The notes: generated by a model from the sequence alone, not told the origin. DNA of 64,000 nt from Halobacteria archaeon AArc-dxtr1 (GCA_025517425.1 JAOPJY010000005.1:22388-86387), one strand, 5' to 3'. Numbered from the stretch's first letter, positions 36,637-46,457 are shown. Made by a program: numbers and translations.

Positions 36637-39600
36637 CGACGAGTATCTAAAAGTAACGCCAACGTCGGGATCACTCCGCCGGTCGGATATTCCAGCCACC
36701 CTTGAGAGCCTTCATAAGCTGTCGAACCCAGCGGCAGAGAGTTTCTGGAGCCGGCTGAGTCCCAGAGTGGACACAGCTCCACCGACGTTCGAATTCCTCG
36801 CTGCCTCTGCAGGTCCTGATGAACCAGTAGAGTTCTACTATGGGGTCAACCAGGAAGAACACCTCAACACACTTGAAAAGCGCCTCCAATCGATTTACCC
36901 GACCACGTTCACCGTGGCGCGAACAGAACTCGATCTTGAGCCGATGCTCGGATTGCAGACGGAAGTCTCGAACGAAGATACCTCCGAACAAGCGGAGCAG
37001 GAGATTTCGGACGGCGAACGTTCGGCTGATCTGGCCGAGTCCAACTTGGAAGAGATCGATGAGAATGATGGAGGCGATGAACGGATAGAGCACACACCGT
37101 TTGGTGTCGAATGGCTCGGTAAAGCCGGACGCAAAACTGACTGGATGACGACGATCACGCCGTTTGTGATCGACGAGCCCGATGAAGAGTACGAGTCAGA
37201 GCGCCCACCACTGTCTGCCGTTGTCGAAGTACTCCATGAGATGACGGTGCCGACCGTCTATCAAATTCTCTGGCAACGCAAACCCGACTGGCGAGACGAC
37301 GCTGAAATCCGCCAGTCGAATCTCAAAGAGGGGCGCGATACGTGGTCAGAAGAGTTCATTGGCTCATGGTTTGAGCCTGTAGACGCTGATCCTGCCGATC
37401 GGGAACTGTCTCGGGAGACAGAAGACCGGATTCAGCGGATCGACAGCAAACACCCGCGGCGAACGTTTACGGTCAATGCACGGGCGGTTGCGATGGCCCG
37501 ACCAGATGAGACCGATATTCGGGCGGAACTCGACCAGTTGAAGGCTTCGTTGGATCCGCTTGATGGCCCGTTCTACGAACTCTCCGGTCGGCGCGTTCGA
37601 GAGAAAGGATCCCTCGATCGGCAGAAAGCCAAACGAGCGCAGCGCCATCTCAAACGAGTTCTCACTGCCGAAATCGTCACTGGGGGCCGGAAAAAGCGGT
37701 TAGATCTTGTGTTCAATGCAGATGAACTCGCGAATTTGGTCGTTGTTCCAAGCGGTGACGATTTGACGGTCGAGGGCTCTCGTGGAGCGCGTTCAGAACA
37801 GCGCAGTCGCAATCCACTGCCACGACCGAATCCCGATTTGATGGCACAGTTCCGTGAGGGGATGGCGATCGGGTATGCACTTGATGAAAATAGTACCATC
37901 CAACCAGACCCGATACGGATTCCGCCAAATATCTTAACCAGACACTACGGCAGGTTTGCATCAACTGGGGCCGGAAAGTCGAAAGCCATCATCAATGATG
38001 CGCTGTCTCTCAGAGAGACGACAGGTGGACCGGTTATTATCGTGGATCCGAAAGGCGACGGGATGTGTGCGAACTATCTTCGCTGTCACTACGAACGGTT
38101 CAGCGGATTGGACAATACCTATCAGTTCTGCGTTCCCGAAACCCTCCCCGCTTTCTCTTTCTTCGATATCCGTTCGACACTTGAAGCGGGGTGGAGGCGA
38201 GAGGATGCAATCCAAGACAAGGTCGATCACTTCCACGACATCATGCGGATGGTCATGGGCCGCAAACAGTACGAACAGGCGTTCGTCGCCAACGAAATCC
38301 TCAGCTATCTCATCAAGGCGCTCTTCGACGAGGAATACGGTAGTGACGCTTTCGGCCTCGATGATCTCTTTGCGGCTGCACTTCAGATGCAACGCGAGCG
38401 GACAGTCCCTCCTGTCGCTGCCGAGAACCAAAATGTCGAGGAGTCGCTTACGCGCCACTTCGAGAAAGATGACCGTCAATTCCAGGTGTCGATGGACGCC
38501 GTCGGGAATCGTCTGGATAAACTCAGAGAAGATGCGCACCTGCGACGTATCTTCAGTCACGTTCCGGAACAGGGTGATGACGGCGAATACGTCGACAACC
38601 GATTTGACTTCCGCGAGTTCCTCGACGAAGATGCCACGATCTTGTTCGACTTGGGTGATCTCCGTCCGGAGGCTCAGCGAGCAATTACACTCCTCCTGTT
38701 GAGTAACCTCTGGGATGCGGTGCGGGTGCGTCGGCGTGATGGAAAGACAGACTACGAGAATCTCACCAACCTCATCATCGAGGAGGCAGCCCCCGTCGCC
38801 TCAACGAAACTCGTTTCGGAGCAACTGCTTCCCCAAGGTCGGTCGTTCGGTCTGAGCATGGGACTGGTGATGCAGTTCCCCGGCCAGGTCAGGAATCGAA
38901 GCGAGCGTGCCTACTACGAGGTCCTCAACAACGTCAAAACGAAGCTCATCGGGAACATCTCCATCGAGCGTGACCTCGCCGAGTCGCTGGCCCACGAAGA
39001 CTTGAGTCCGACTGATCTCCGAAATCGAATCAACACGCTCCCCAGTGGAGAGTGGATCGCGCAACTCCCGAGCCCGTCATTCGGGGAGACGGGTCCAGCC
39101 CCATTCTCGGTGAAGCCACTTCCGATAGCAGCCGGCCATCCAGAGAGCGACGAGCCGCTCTCTGTCGAACAAGAGGGCCACTTCGAGACCGTGGCCCTTC
39201 CCCGGCTGTCGGAGCGTACACAGACCCAGTACGGACTTGCTGAGACCTCTAGCGAATCAGAGGCCGGAGACACCGAGGGATGGGGAAGTAGACCGAAGGA
39301 AGAACGGTCGACATCCACAGAATCGGCTAACCCTGTGGACACGACGCAGTCGTCGTTCATCGGACAGGCAACCAGTGGTTCAGTAGCCGACGACGAGGGA
39401 GAGAACAAAGCGGACTCCACCAACTTACTGTTTGGAAATCCCGAGTCAACTGCGTCAGAAGAGCCAACCGGTGAAGAGGAGGAGACAGCTGTCGACAAGA
39501 ACGGATCATCGCCATTACAGTCGCCAGTACAGGCTGGTGGTGTAACCGTCCCAGATGACGAGCTTCGACGACGCGGACTCACTCATGACGACGTCCGATT

Positions 39601-40264
39601 CCTGACTCGCATCCTCGACGTGATGAATGGTGATGCCCCGGACCACACGCTCTTGGATTCGATGAGTGCGTTCAAGAACGACTTTGACGACCTGGACGTG
39701 CAACGGCTCGTCGATCAGGACCTGCTGGAGGAAGGACGAGCATGCGGTCGGAAGTACTATACCGTTCTCCCAGCAGGGCGCGAACTGCTCGGCCAGAAGC
39801 TCAAGGTCGGCCCTGGTCAGGGAGATATCGGTGAGAAGACGCCGCACAAGGTCGGTGTGAAGCTGCTCGAATTGTGGTTAGAAGCCCGCGACGATGTCGA
39901 GAAGGTCGAATCTTACTACGAGTACGATGAGGAGACGGTGTTCGACGTTGCCGGTCTCGATGCTGACGGAGAACTCGTGTGGGTCGGTGAAGCCGAACTC
40001 GCGAGTAATAATAAACACGCCCCAGTCGACGACTACGACAAACAGAGTCGGGTAGACGCAAACGTTGTCTGGGCGTTCAACAGACGCGAGACCGCCGTCG
40101 AGGTATTAGACCATCTCGCAGAGGCCGACCGAATCGAAAGCAGTGTGAGCGGCCGTGCAGCCCGATCGTTCTCCGACATTCGAGAGGCCGTTGAATCGTT
40201 CGACGCAGCTGGGCTGACGACGATTCGGAGCTTCAACAAGCTCGATCAGGAGTTCAACACATGA
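36629..40264 (+). CDS. VirD4/TraG-like coupling ATPase with extra C-terminal domains
   Basis: A 1211-residue protein. The ATPase core has Walker A STGAGKSK (445-452), IIVDPKGDGM shortly after and Walker B LIIEEAAPV (about 720), as in coupling proteins that feed DNA to the secretion channel. No N-terminal membrane helix was seen. After a disordered acidic linker (about 860-980) comes a winged-helix-like region (LRRRGLTHDDVRFLTRIL, LLEEGRACGRKYYTVLPAGR). Then follows a segment whose FDVAGLDADGELVWVGEAEL spacing suggests a PD-(D/E)XK-like nuclease or DNA-binding fold. The start at 36629 is chosen because it overlaps the VirB4 stop by 8 bases. No separate relaxase was found. Confidence 0.75.
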   Translation: MSNDEYLKVTPTSGSLRRSDIPATLESLHKLSNPAAESFWSRLSPRVDTAPPTFEFLAASAGPDEPVEFYYGVNQEEHLNTLEKRLQSIYPTTFTVARTELDLEPMLGLQTEVSNEDTSEQAEQEISDGERSADLAESNLEEIDENDGGDERIEHTPFGVEWLGKAGRKTDWMTTITPFVIDEPDEEYESERPPLSAVVEVLHEMTVPTVYQILWQRKPDWRDDAEIRQSNLKEGRDTWSEEFIGSWFEPVDADPADRELSRETEDRIQRIDSKHPRRTFTVNARAVAMARPDETDIRAELDQLKASLDPLDGPFYELSGRRVREKGSLDRQKAKRAQRHLKRVLTAEIVTGGRKKRLDLVFNADELANLVVVPSGDDLTVEGSRGARSEQRSRNPLPRPNPDLMAQFREGMAIGYALDENSTIQPDPIRIPPNILTRHYGRFASTGAGKSKAIINDALSLRETTGGPVIIVDPKGDGMCANYLRCHYERFSGLDNTYQFCVPETLPAFSFFDIRSTLEAGWRREDAIQDKVDHFHDIMRMVMGRKQYEQAFVANEILSYLIKALFDEEYGSDAFGLDDLFAAALQMQRERTVPPVAAENQNVEESLTRHFEKDDRQFQVSMDAVGNRLDKLREDAHLRRIFSHVPEQGDDGEYVDNRFDFREFLDEDATILFDLGDLRPEAQRAITLLLLSNLWDAVRVRRRDGKTDYENLTNLIIEEAAPVASTKLVSEQLLPQGRSFGLSMGLVMQFPGQVRNRSERAYYEVLNNVKTKLIGNISIERDLAESLAHEDLSPTDLRNRINTLPSGEWIAQLPSPSFGETGPAPFSVKPLPIAAGHPESDEPLSVEQEGHFETVALPRLSERTQTQYGLAETSSESEAGDTEGWGSRPKEERSTSTESANPVDTTQSSFIGQATSGSVADDEGENKADSTNLLFGNPESTASEEPTGEEEETAVDKNGSSPLQSPVQAGGVTVPDDELRRRGLTHDDVRFLTRILDVMNGDAPDHTLLDSMSAFKNDFDDLDVQRLVDQDLLEEGRACGRKYYTVLPAGRELLGQKLKVGPGQGDIGEKTPHKVGVKLLELWLEARDDVEKVESYYEYDEETVFDVAGLDADGELVWVGEAELASNNKHAPVDDYDKQSRVDANVVWAFNRRETAVEVLDHLAEADRIESSVSGRAARSFSDIREAVESFDAAGLTTIRSFNKLDQEFNT

Positions 40265-41145
40265 CGTGGCGCCAGGCGACTCGCGAGGAGATCTACAGGT
40301 ACTACACCGAGGAGTTCCCCTCGTACCGTGACGAACTCCCGTCGTTCATTACAGCGAAGGGGCCGAAACAGTACGCGCTTGCGTTTCGGGAACCCCACCC
40401 GGTCCGGAAAGATGGAGTCCCAGACAAGGACTTCATCCGACGAGATACGTGGCAGACGAACATCTCAGGTGAGCGGACCACGGCTGCGTTCCACGACTTC
40501 GACGACGTCCTCGAGTTCATCCGCCACCCTGCACGAAACGATCCACTCGGTCGGAGTGACTTCGCGCTCGCAGATCCCGACTTGCTCGACAAACCGGGCC
40601 CATGTCCTGATGCGGTCTACTACGCCCTCGATCACTGGGAACGGCCATGGGTGCTCCTCGTCGATATCGACTCGAAAACGATAGCACGAGAGCGAGCAAC
40701 GCAAGCAGTATCGGACGAGAATGTTTCAGAGGATAGCGAGGCACTGCTCGATGCCGCGGGAATTCTCGAAGCAGACCCAGCAGGCTACCCGTATTCTTTC
40801 GAGGATATCGAACGGGCCATCGAGTACGGCTTCGAGGTGCGAGAGATCTTCGAGGACGACTTTAACGCCGAGGAGACACTGGTGGTGTACAGCGGCCAGG
40901 GCGTTCACGTCTATCTCCTCGATACTGATCCTTCTCATCGGTACGATGCCAAGAGTCGAGAAGTGCTGAACGATCTTTTGCAAGACACCTACGAGATACC
41001 CATCGACCCAGTGGTAACCGCCGACCGCCGTCGGGTTGCCCGGCTCCCCTACTCGTTGCACGCTGATGTCTGCAGTATCGTCACGCCGGTCGAGAGCCCG
41101 AACTTCGACGTTCGGTCTGCGACACCGGAGGTGCTCCAAGAATGA
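40261..41145 (+). CDS. PriS-like primase small (catalytic) subunit
   Basis: A 294-residue protein with the motif set of archaeal-eukaryotic primases. LLVDID supplies the metal-binding Asp135 and Asp137. YSGQGVHVYLLD supplies the SGxGxH nucleotide-binding motif (Ser211-His216). DPVVTADRRRVARLPYSLH (third acid at about Asp255, then RxPYSLH) completes the set. It would synthesise RNA or DNA primers. It overlaps both the coupling ATPase gene and the PriL-like gene by 4 bases, so the three are made together. The chromosomal PriS is longer and should exist elsewhere; this copy is probably dedicated to the element, for example for complementary-strand synthesis after transfer. Confidence 0.75.
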   Translation: MTWRQATREEIYRYYTEEFPSYRDELPSFITAKGPKQYALAFREPHPVRKDGVPDKDFIRRDTWQTNISGERTTAAFHDFDDVLEFIRHPARNDPLGRSDFALADPDLLDKPGPCPDAVYYALDHWERPWVLLVDIDSKTIARERATQAVSDENVSEDSEALLDAAGILEADPAGYPYSFEDIERAIEYGFEVREIFEDDFNAEETLVVYSGQGVHVYLLDTDPSHRYDAKSREVLNDLLQDTYEIPIDPVVTADRRRVARLPYSLHADVCSIVTPVESPNFDVRSATPEVLQE

Positions 41146-42653
41146 GCCGGTCGACGCCTGTCAAGGACGAGCGTGCCGCCTATCGCGTTGCGACGCTCCC
41201 GCTCGAATACGGCACAACCCGCATCAACCAGCTGTTCACGCGGGGCTACAATCGATACATCGTCGACGGGGAAAACCAACCAGTCGATCTGTTAAACGAC
41301 CTCGAGCGGTTCGGGACAGCGGCGTTCAAGGAAGACGTCAGGGCCAATGCCGCAGAAGAGCCCTTTGTCGATGAACCGGGAACACTCGCCGTGCTCGCGA
41401 CGTTGAGTGCGATCTGCGTCAAGACACACCCGAAGTTCGAGCACGCGCCGCCGCGAAAGGTGCAGGTCCTCTACGATATTCGCGAACTGTACGTCAACAA
41501 CCTCGCCTCCCTCCTTCGAGAGTTCGGTGATGGGAGTCTTCAACAGAATATCGCAGAGGTGCTGTACGCGAAAGCCCCCGGAGAGGATGGTCCACACCCC
41601 GGCCGTGTTTGTACAGGAATCAAAGAAATGCCCGAGTTCGGTGAGGGGTTGTACCTCGAAATCCCGATGGCTGCGGCGTCGAGGAACTGCCTCGTTCACG
41701 CCGACACCGAGACAGGAGAGGCCGGGGAACTGCTCACTCGAGTCAAGAACAACTGTCTCTACGTGCCAGCCGGTGATTTCGATACGAAGTATCGCGAGTA
41801 CGCCAGACGCGCGTTCAAGAAGCTCCTTCGAGTCCAAGAGGAGAACCTCTCCGAAGACCAGCTCACGTGGCTAACGACAAATGAATCGGCCATCACAGAG
41901 CGCATCGACCGCTTCATCGAGACAGGACACCACGAACGAATCTGGCGAGACTGGGACCCCGGTGAGCGAACTATCCGTGTGCTACGGGACGCGATTCGAG
42001 ACGCTCCAGACGAAGTCACCACACTGGGAGAGTTCCACTCGGCGAAGGAGCTGTTTGAAGCAGTGGAAGCGTACGATCCGGAAGCGAACTGGAAGCGGGA
42101 CGTATGTAATCGCATCTCGAGTCCTCGAAGTCTTGGGAATCTCCTTGCATCCCAACGCGACCACCGGAGCCTCACTATCCAACGGCACGGAAATACGAAC
42201 CACTATCGGGTTCAGGAGTCTTCGCGTGGCGTCCAACCCCTCACTGTCGAGTCAATCGAAGACCTGTTTGAACTCCCCTGTATGGCGAACATGGCTGAAC
42301 GCCTCCATGAGAAGAAACCAGTTCGGAAGGACCTGTATAATTTCGCCAGGATGGTGATGTGGTTGCCACAGTACCAGGATAGTGACCTCGAGACGATTGT
42401 TACGGACCTCAAGGACGTCTTCTCGCGGTGGCCGTGGTACGATGAACAGGTCACTGATTACCAAATTCGCTACGAGTTCTCGAATACGATCGATGGCGAC
42501 ACCCCGCTTCCGATGAACTGCGACAATGACGATCTGCAGCGGTACTGCATCGGACAGGATGAGTGTCCATACTCGATTTGGGGAAGTCTTCCCTTCCCGG
42601 ATAAGATGTACGATCGGCTGGATGAGGCCGGGTCGGTAGGAGAAGAGTTCTAG
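41142..42653 (+). CDS. PriL-like primase large subunit
   Basis: A 503-residue protein. Its C-terminal 130 residues match the iron-sulfur domain of archaeal-eukaryotic PriL in order: LPC (Cys380), the helical KDLYNFARMVMWLPQYQDSD segment, then DYQIRYEF, MNC (Cys460), RYC (Cys469) and DECPYSIWG (Cys475). These four cysteines fit a 4Fe-4S cluster. The N-terminal half is weakly similar to the PriL helical scaffold at best. Translation is coupled to the PriS-like gene. The overall length exceeds a typical archaeal PriL, with extra material before residue 370. It closes the conjugation operon. Confidence 0.7.
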   Translation: MSRSTPVKDERAAYRVATLPLEYGTTRINQLFTRGYNRYIVDGENQPVDLLNDLERFGTAAFKEDVRANAAEEPFVDEPGTLAVLATLSAICVKTHPKFEHAPPRKVQVLYDIRELYVNNLASLLREFGDGSLQQNIAEVLYAKAPGEDGPHPGRVCTGIKEMPEFGEGLYLEIPMAAASRNCLVHADTETGEAGELLTRVKNNCLYVPAGDFDTKYREYARRAFKKLLRVQEENLSEDQLTWLTTNESAITERIDRFIETGHHERIWRDWDPGERTIRVLRDAIRDAPDEVTTLGEFHSAKELFEAVEAYDPEANWKRDVCNRISSPRSLGNLLASQRDHRSLTIQRHGNTNHYRVQESSRGVQPLTVESIEDLFELPCMANMAERLHEKKPVRKDLYNFARMVMWLPQYQDSDLETIVTDLKDVFSRWPWYDEQVTDYQIRYEFSNTIDGDTPLPMNCDNDDLQRYCIGQDECPYSIWGSLPFPDKMYDRLDEAGSVGEEF

Positions 42654-42802
42654 CTCTGTTGGAATTCTCAATCGCTGATGATTCGTTGAGGCTATGCTGA
42701 ATTGAATGCGCGTATCTCAGATAGGCAAATAGATCTTAAGACAATGTGATTATTCTCGTAATCCGGCACATCTAACCATACTGGCATGGAACCAGTTAGC
42801 AA

Positions 42803-43351
42803 ATGGAAATTTCGGTCGACGAAATCGTAACTGCGACGGCTGCAATCCTCATTGCCTCCCTACTCCAGCCACTTCTCCCAGAGACTATCACTGATATCGA
42901 ACCCCTCACCTTCCTAAACAATCCGTATCTCCGGGTTGTGCTGATAGCCATAATTGCGTTTGCTCTGCTCTGGTGGCTTCTGTCCTGGGCCCGGAACACG
43001 TTCGGTAACAGTAGTAGTGATGGCCGGTCCGCTGCATTCGTCGCCACAGCTCGAGGGAAGCCGCGGCGTGACGTCTCCGAGTGGGAGGTCGATAAGTTCG
43101 GCGTGAAATGGCGAGTGCTGCACGGCCGCCAGCGCAGTCTTGGTGACGCCTACGCGTATGCTGACTCACCTGTCTGCCCGGAGTGCGGTACTGAGCTGAT
43201 GACAGACACGAAATCGCGGCGGTTCCGGGATGACAAACCGATCTGGAAGTGTCCCGGCTGCGGGTTCACACAAGAACGGCCATCACGTTTCCTGTATGAG
43301 GAGTCAGATGCGGTAGAGCGCGAGGTCGAACGCGAAGTTCGTAGTTCGTGA
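42803..43351 (+). CDS. Membrane protein with C-terminal zinc ribbon
   Basis: A 182-residue protein. Two membrane segments lie near residues 8-27 (IVTATAAILIASLLQPLL) and 43-63 (LRVVLIAIIAFALLWWLLSW). A cytoplasmic part follows with a zinc ribbon, CPECGTELM then CPGCGFTQ. It stands 150 bases after the primase operon and 64 bases before the nuclease gene on the same strand. No family recognised. Confidence 0.65.
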   Translation: MEISVDEIVTATAAILIASLLQPLLPETITDIEPLTFLNNPYLRVVLIAIIAFALLWWLLSWARNTFGNSSSDGRSAAFVATARGKPRRDVSEWEVDKFGVKWRVLHGRQRSLGDAYAYADSPVCPECGTELMTDTKSRRFRDDKPIWKCPGCGFTQERPSRFLYEESDAVEREVEREVRSS

Positions 43352-43414
43352 TCCTGTAATACGACCGGTCTACTAATTGATCCGGTATTTTATGACAGAT
43401 CATGGTACAACTAC

Positions 43415-44647
43415 ATGGTAATGAGGCGACGACAATCAGTTTACCATCTCTTCTCCGACCAGTCGATCCACGAGTACCGGCGGGAGCAAGAGACAGAGCT
43501 GAAGGACGAAATCAAGGAACTGTCCAACAACGAGCTGCAGGACAGTACCGACCTCTTGACCCTGATATTCACGTCGAGATACACACCGTCCCCGATCCAG
43601 CTCAACGACTACGACCTAGAACAGGCCGGCGAGGTCGAGAAAAAGATCCCGCGTAGCCAAGGCCTGCCCGGCCTCAATCAGCGCGGCCGGTCCACTAAGA
43701 CGTACCAGCGGATCCGTGTGAAGCTGCCATTCCACGGCGACCGCGACCTCCTGCATATCAATCCCAGCTCCTCGAAGCTGAACAAACCGCGTTACAACGA
43801 ATTGAACCGGAACGAGGTAGTCTACTACGTCGACTACACGATTGGGAACAAGGATGCGGAACAGATCCAGGACGAGATTCAATCCGAGGTTGACGAATGG
43901 GTGGACAAGGTGGCGTGGTTCGTGGAACAGCTAGAAGATGATATCGCGGAGATTGAAGAGCAGCTGCGGCGGACCGCCCGCCGCTCAATTGAGGAACGGC
44001 GGGAGATCGTTGATACAAACCATGCGGTGATGGCCGAACTGGGTGTCGACACCGGTGACACCACGGAACCTGGATATGTAGTGCCGGAGAAGAAGCGAGA
44101 GATTGAGCTGCCGTCACCGGCCGCAGACAGTGATGACGAGGTGCTACAGGAGCGGACCTTTATTGAGGTCTTGGATCTGCTTGATGACTTGGGACGGGAT
44201 CTGGAACGGTCCGCTACGCCGGTCCGGGGTCTGGATGAGGAGTCGCTGCGCGATATTTTCCTGATGGGGATTAATTCGCATTACTCCGGGTTCGCGACCG
44301 GAGAAACGTTCAATCGTGGTGGGAAGACGGATATCCTGCTCCGGTACGATAACGAGAACCTGTTCATCGCAGAGTGCAAATTCTGGGATGGACCATCTGT
44401 ATATGCCGACGCGGTTGACCAGCTCCTAAACAACCTGACCGTCCGGGATTCACACGCTGCACTCTTGATCTTCTCACGGCGTCAGGACTTCGGGACGGTT
44501 GAGGACCGGATATGGGAGGCGACGATGGATCACGACCGGTACATCTCTGAGGTGTCGGAGATTGCAGATTACAGCGTATATCGACTGGAGTCGGAGAGTG
44601 GGCATCCGGTCAGAGTCGCAGTGAAAGCATTTGATGTCCGGGAATAG
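43415..44647 (+). CDS. PD-(D/E)XK nuclease with coiled coil
   Basis: A 410-residue protein. Residues 145-200 form a charged coiled coil (EQIQDEIQSEVDEWVDK and onward). The C-terminal 140 residues carry a restriction-endonuclease fold: Glu275/276 helix, GGKTDILL (Asp306), then LFIAECKFW (Glu320, Lys322), followed by a Gln-containing helix, the standard catalytic pattern. TATTTTA-like sequence at about 43386-43392 lies 24-30 bases upstream of the ATG, supporting that start. It lies between a membrane zinc-ribbon protein and a Tat-exported protein. A defence role is likely; the trigger is unknown. Confidence 0.7.
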   Translation: MVMRRRQSVYHLFSDQSIHEYRREQETELKDEIKELSNNELQDSTDLLTLIFTSRYTPSPIQLNDYDLEQAGEVEKKIPRSQGLPGLNQRGRSTKTYQRIRVKLPFHGDRDLLHINPSSSKLNKPRYNELNRNEVVYYVDYTIGNKDAEQIQDEIQSEVDEWVDKVAWFVEQLEDDIAEIEEQLRRTARRSIEERREIVDTNHAVMAELGVDTGDTTEPGYVVPEKKREIELPSPAADSDDEVLQERTFIEVLDLLDDLGRDLERSATPVRGLDEESLRDIFLMGINSHYSGFATGETFNRGGKTDILLRYDNENLFIAECKFWDGPSVYADAVDQLLNNLTVRDSHAALLIFSRRQDFGTVEDRIWEATMDHDRYISEVSEIADYSVYRLESESGHPVRVAVKAFDVRE

Positions 44648-44759
44648 GCATAGTACGACTGGTCCAGTTCTTCTACTCCCTCGATGCGAATAGTGATCTA
44701 CGGTAGTCTAAGAGAAGATAGCAGAAGCTTCTTTTTCATCGCAGGATACCTATTGATAA

Positions 44760-46157
44760 ATGAGGTCTTCTCGCCGCCGTTTTCTCGCGACATCTGCGGC
44801 TGCCCTCACCTTCCCAGTTGTGGGTGGGGCGCGGGTAACTACAGCGGAACAATCCGATCAGACCACACCATATAGCCTGGAATCGGAGCCCGTTGACCCG
44901 GTGATGGCAGAGATCTACGGCGAGCTCGAGCTCCCACAGGATGACCCGTTCTGGACATGGGACATTCCCTACTTCTCGGACGATGCCATCATCGAGTACG
45001 AGGTCCGGCCGAAAGACGGCAGCCATCTTCCGGACGTGCTGGTCGTGGACGACGATGGACTGAAAAAATACCGGACACAGGTCGCGTCGATTCCCCTATA
45101 CGATACCCGATCGCGGGACCTCGGCTGGTTCGGATCGGTCCCCTGGCCAGTCGTCTATTTCGACAACATCCCGCGAAAGCTAGACCAGGTGCAGTCATGG
45201 AATGTGGAAGGAGGGATGGTCGACATTGAGACGTTGGACTGTCTGACCAATGCCCGGCCTCGGCGTGATGCGAACGTCATCGCTGGCGGCGACTATCATC
45301 TGGTCTTTGACTGGACCGACGAGGTCCTGTCTAGTCCGGGAAGCGAAGATGTGACCGTCGAGGTGTCCGCCCGCGTCCGCCGAAACAAGCCGGAAGAAGC
45401 GGCAGAAGTAGCTCCAGCGCAGGTCTCCACCCTCTACACGACAGTCGGAGCTGCAGAGTCGCCGGTCGTCGAAGAGATGGTACCCGTCGCTGAAGCAATC
45501 TGCAGTCGGGTCCCGGACAAGATGAAAACATTGTCCGTCGCAGATGTGCAGACGGAGGCGCCACGCGCCGTGGAGGTAGTGGCCGTCACACGAATCGTGT
45601 TCGCGGTCCTCGACGACAAACTCGGGTATACGCCGACATTCGTCCGGAAGCTGCTAGATGGTGCATCTACATGGGCACGATGGGGACGGTCGGCGCTCCC
45701 GATCGTCAACAGCATTGACCACGTGATTGATGATGCATGCCGCGTTGTGGGAGCAGAGCCAGGCGCGGTGACGGATGCCGTGGAAGATTTCCTGCTGAGC
45801 CTGGGTATTCTTGTGGCTGACCTGTTAATGGCGAAGTTCGGCTTGGTAAGCCGTGTTGCGTCTTTCGCCGTGAAACGGGCGCACACGTATTTGCTCGGGA
45901 TTATCGGTGAAGTGCTGGGACTCAAAGCGTATCTAGTGTTGCTCCGAGAGCTGTACAACCTTCTCGAAATGGGTATTCAGCAGATGCTCCGGAAAATCAA
46001 GTCAGTTACTCGTGATATCGAGAAACACGGGTTCCTCACGGATGGCGAAGTAGCTACCGTGCAGGAGTTTGAGCAGGAAGAAGATCTTCAATCGCTTGAT
46101 TCTGGGTGGGATCTACGAGTGGGACCGTTGAACCCCAGTCCGGAATGCCAGTCGTAA
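44760..46157 (+). CDS. Tat-exported protein of unknown function
   Basis: A 465-residue protein. The N-terminus is a clear twin-arginine signal (SRRRFLATSAAALTFPVVGG). The first 230 residues after the signal are acidic and beta-like. The second half, about residues 270-420, is a run of hydrophobic and amphipathic helices (FLLSLGILVADLLMAKFGLV, YLLGIIGEVLGLKAYLVLLRELY). That could insert in a membrane or form an oligomer. It follows the PD-(D/E)XK gene by 112 bases on the same strand. It may be a secreted toxin or a cell-surface sensor; no family recognised. Confidence 0.6.
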   Translation: MRSSRRRFLATSAAALTFPVVGGARVTTAEQSDQTTPYSLESEPVDPVMAEIYGELELPQDDPFWTWDIPYFSDDAIIEYEVRPKDGSHLPDVLVVDDDGLKKYRTQVASIPLYDTRSRDLGWFGSVPWPVVYFDNIPRKLDQVQSWNVEGGMVDIETLDCLTNARPRRDANVIAGGDYHLVFDWTDEVLSSPGSEDVTVEVSARVRRNKPEEAAEVAPAQVSTLYTTVGAAESPVVEEMVPVAEAICSRVPDKMKTLSVADVQTEAPRAVEVVAVTRIVFAVLDDKLGYTPTFVRKLLDGASTWARWGRSALPIVNSIDHVIDDACRVVGAEPGAVTDAVEDFLLSLGILVADLLMAKFGLVSRVASFAVKRAHTYLLGIIGEVLGLKAYLVLLRELYNLLEMGIQQMLRKIKSVTRDIEKHGFLTDGEVATVQEFEQEEDLQSLDSGWDLRVGPLNPSPECQS

Positions 46158-46190
46158 ACCGAGTTACCTGATGGAAGTACGAGAATCCCG

Positions 46191-46457
46191 CTACCGGTAC
46201 AGGTTTTCCCGGTGCTGCGCCTCGTAGACAACGATCTCGTCGGAATCCTCATCAACGTCGACGAAGACACGGTAGGAGCCCCAAGAGAACTTCCCGGTGG
46301 ACTGGCCGCTCCACGGTGAGTAGTTCCAGTCGTACGGCGACCGCCACTCGCAGGTGGCCACCTTCTCGAGCTTCTGCGTAAGGTAACGCTCCGCGTCGCT
46401 ACCGAGGTTCTTGAAGACCGTTTCGGCGTCGCGAGCAAAGGAGATGTTGTAGGCCAT
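46191..46457 (-). CDS. RelE/ParE-like toxin
   Basis: An 88-residue protein with RelE/ParE-type layout: ISFARDAETVFKNLGSDAER (first helices), EWRSPYDWNYSPWSGQ, SYRVFVDVDED and VVYEAQHRENLYR. Such toxins cleave ribosome-bound mRNA (RelE) or poison gyrase (ParE); the motif at the end favours RelE-like. The ATG at 46457 removes a short leader of non-family sequence. No antitoxin gene is visible next to it, so it may be an orphan or its partner may be unrecognised. Confidence 0.65.
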   Translation of the reverse strand: MAYNISFARDAETVFKNLGSDAERYLTQKLEKVATCEWRSPYDWNYSPWSGQSTGKFSWGSYRVFVDVDEDSDEIVVYEAQHRENLYR

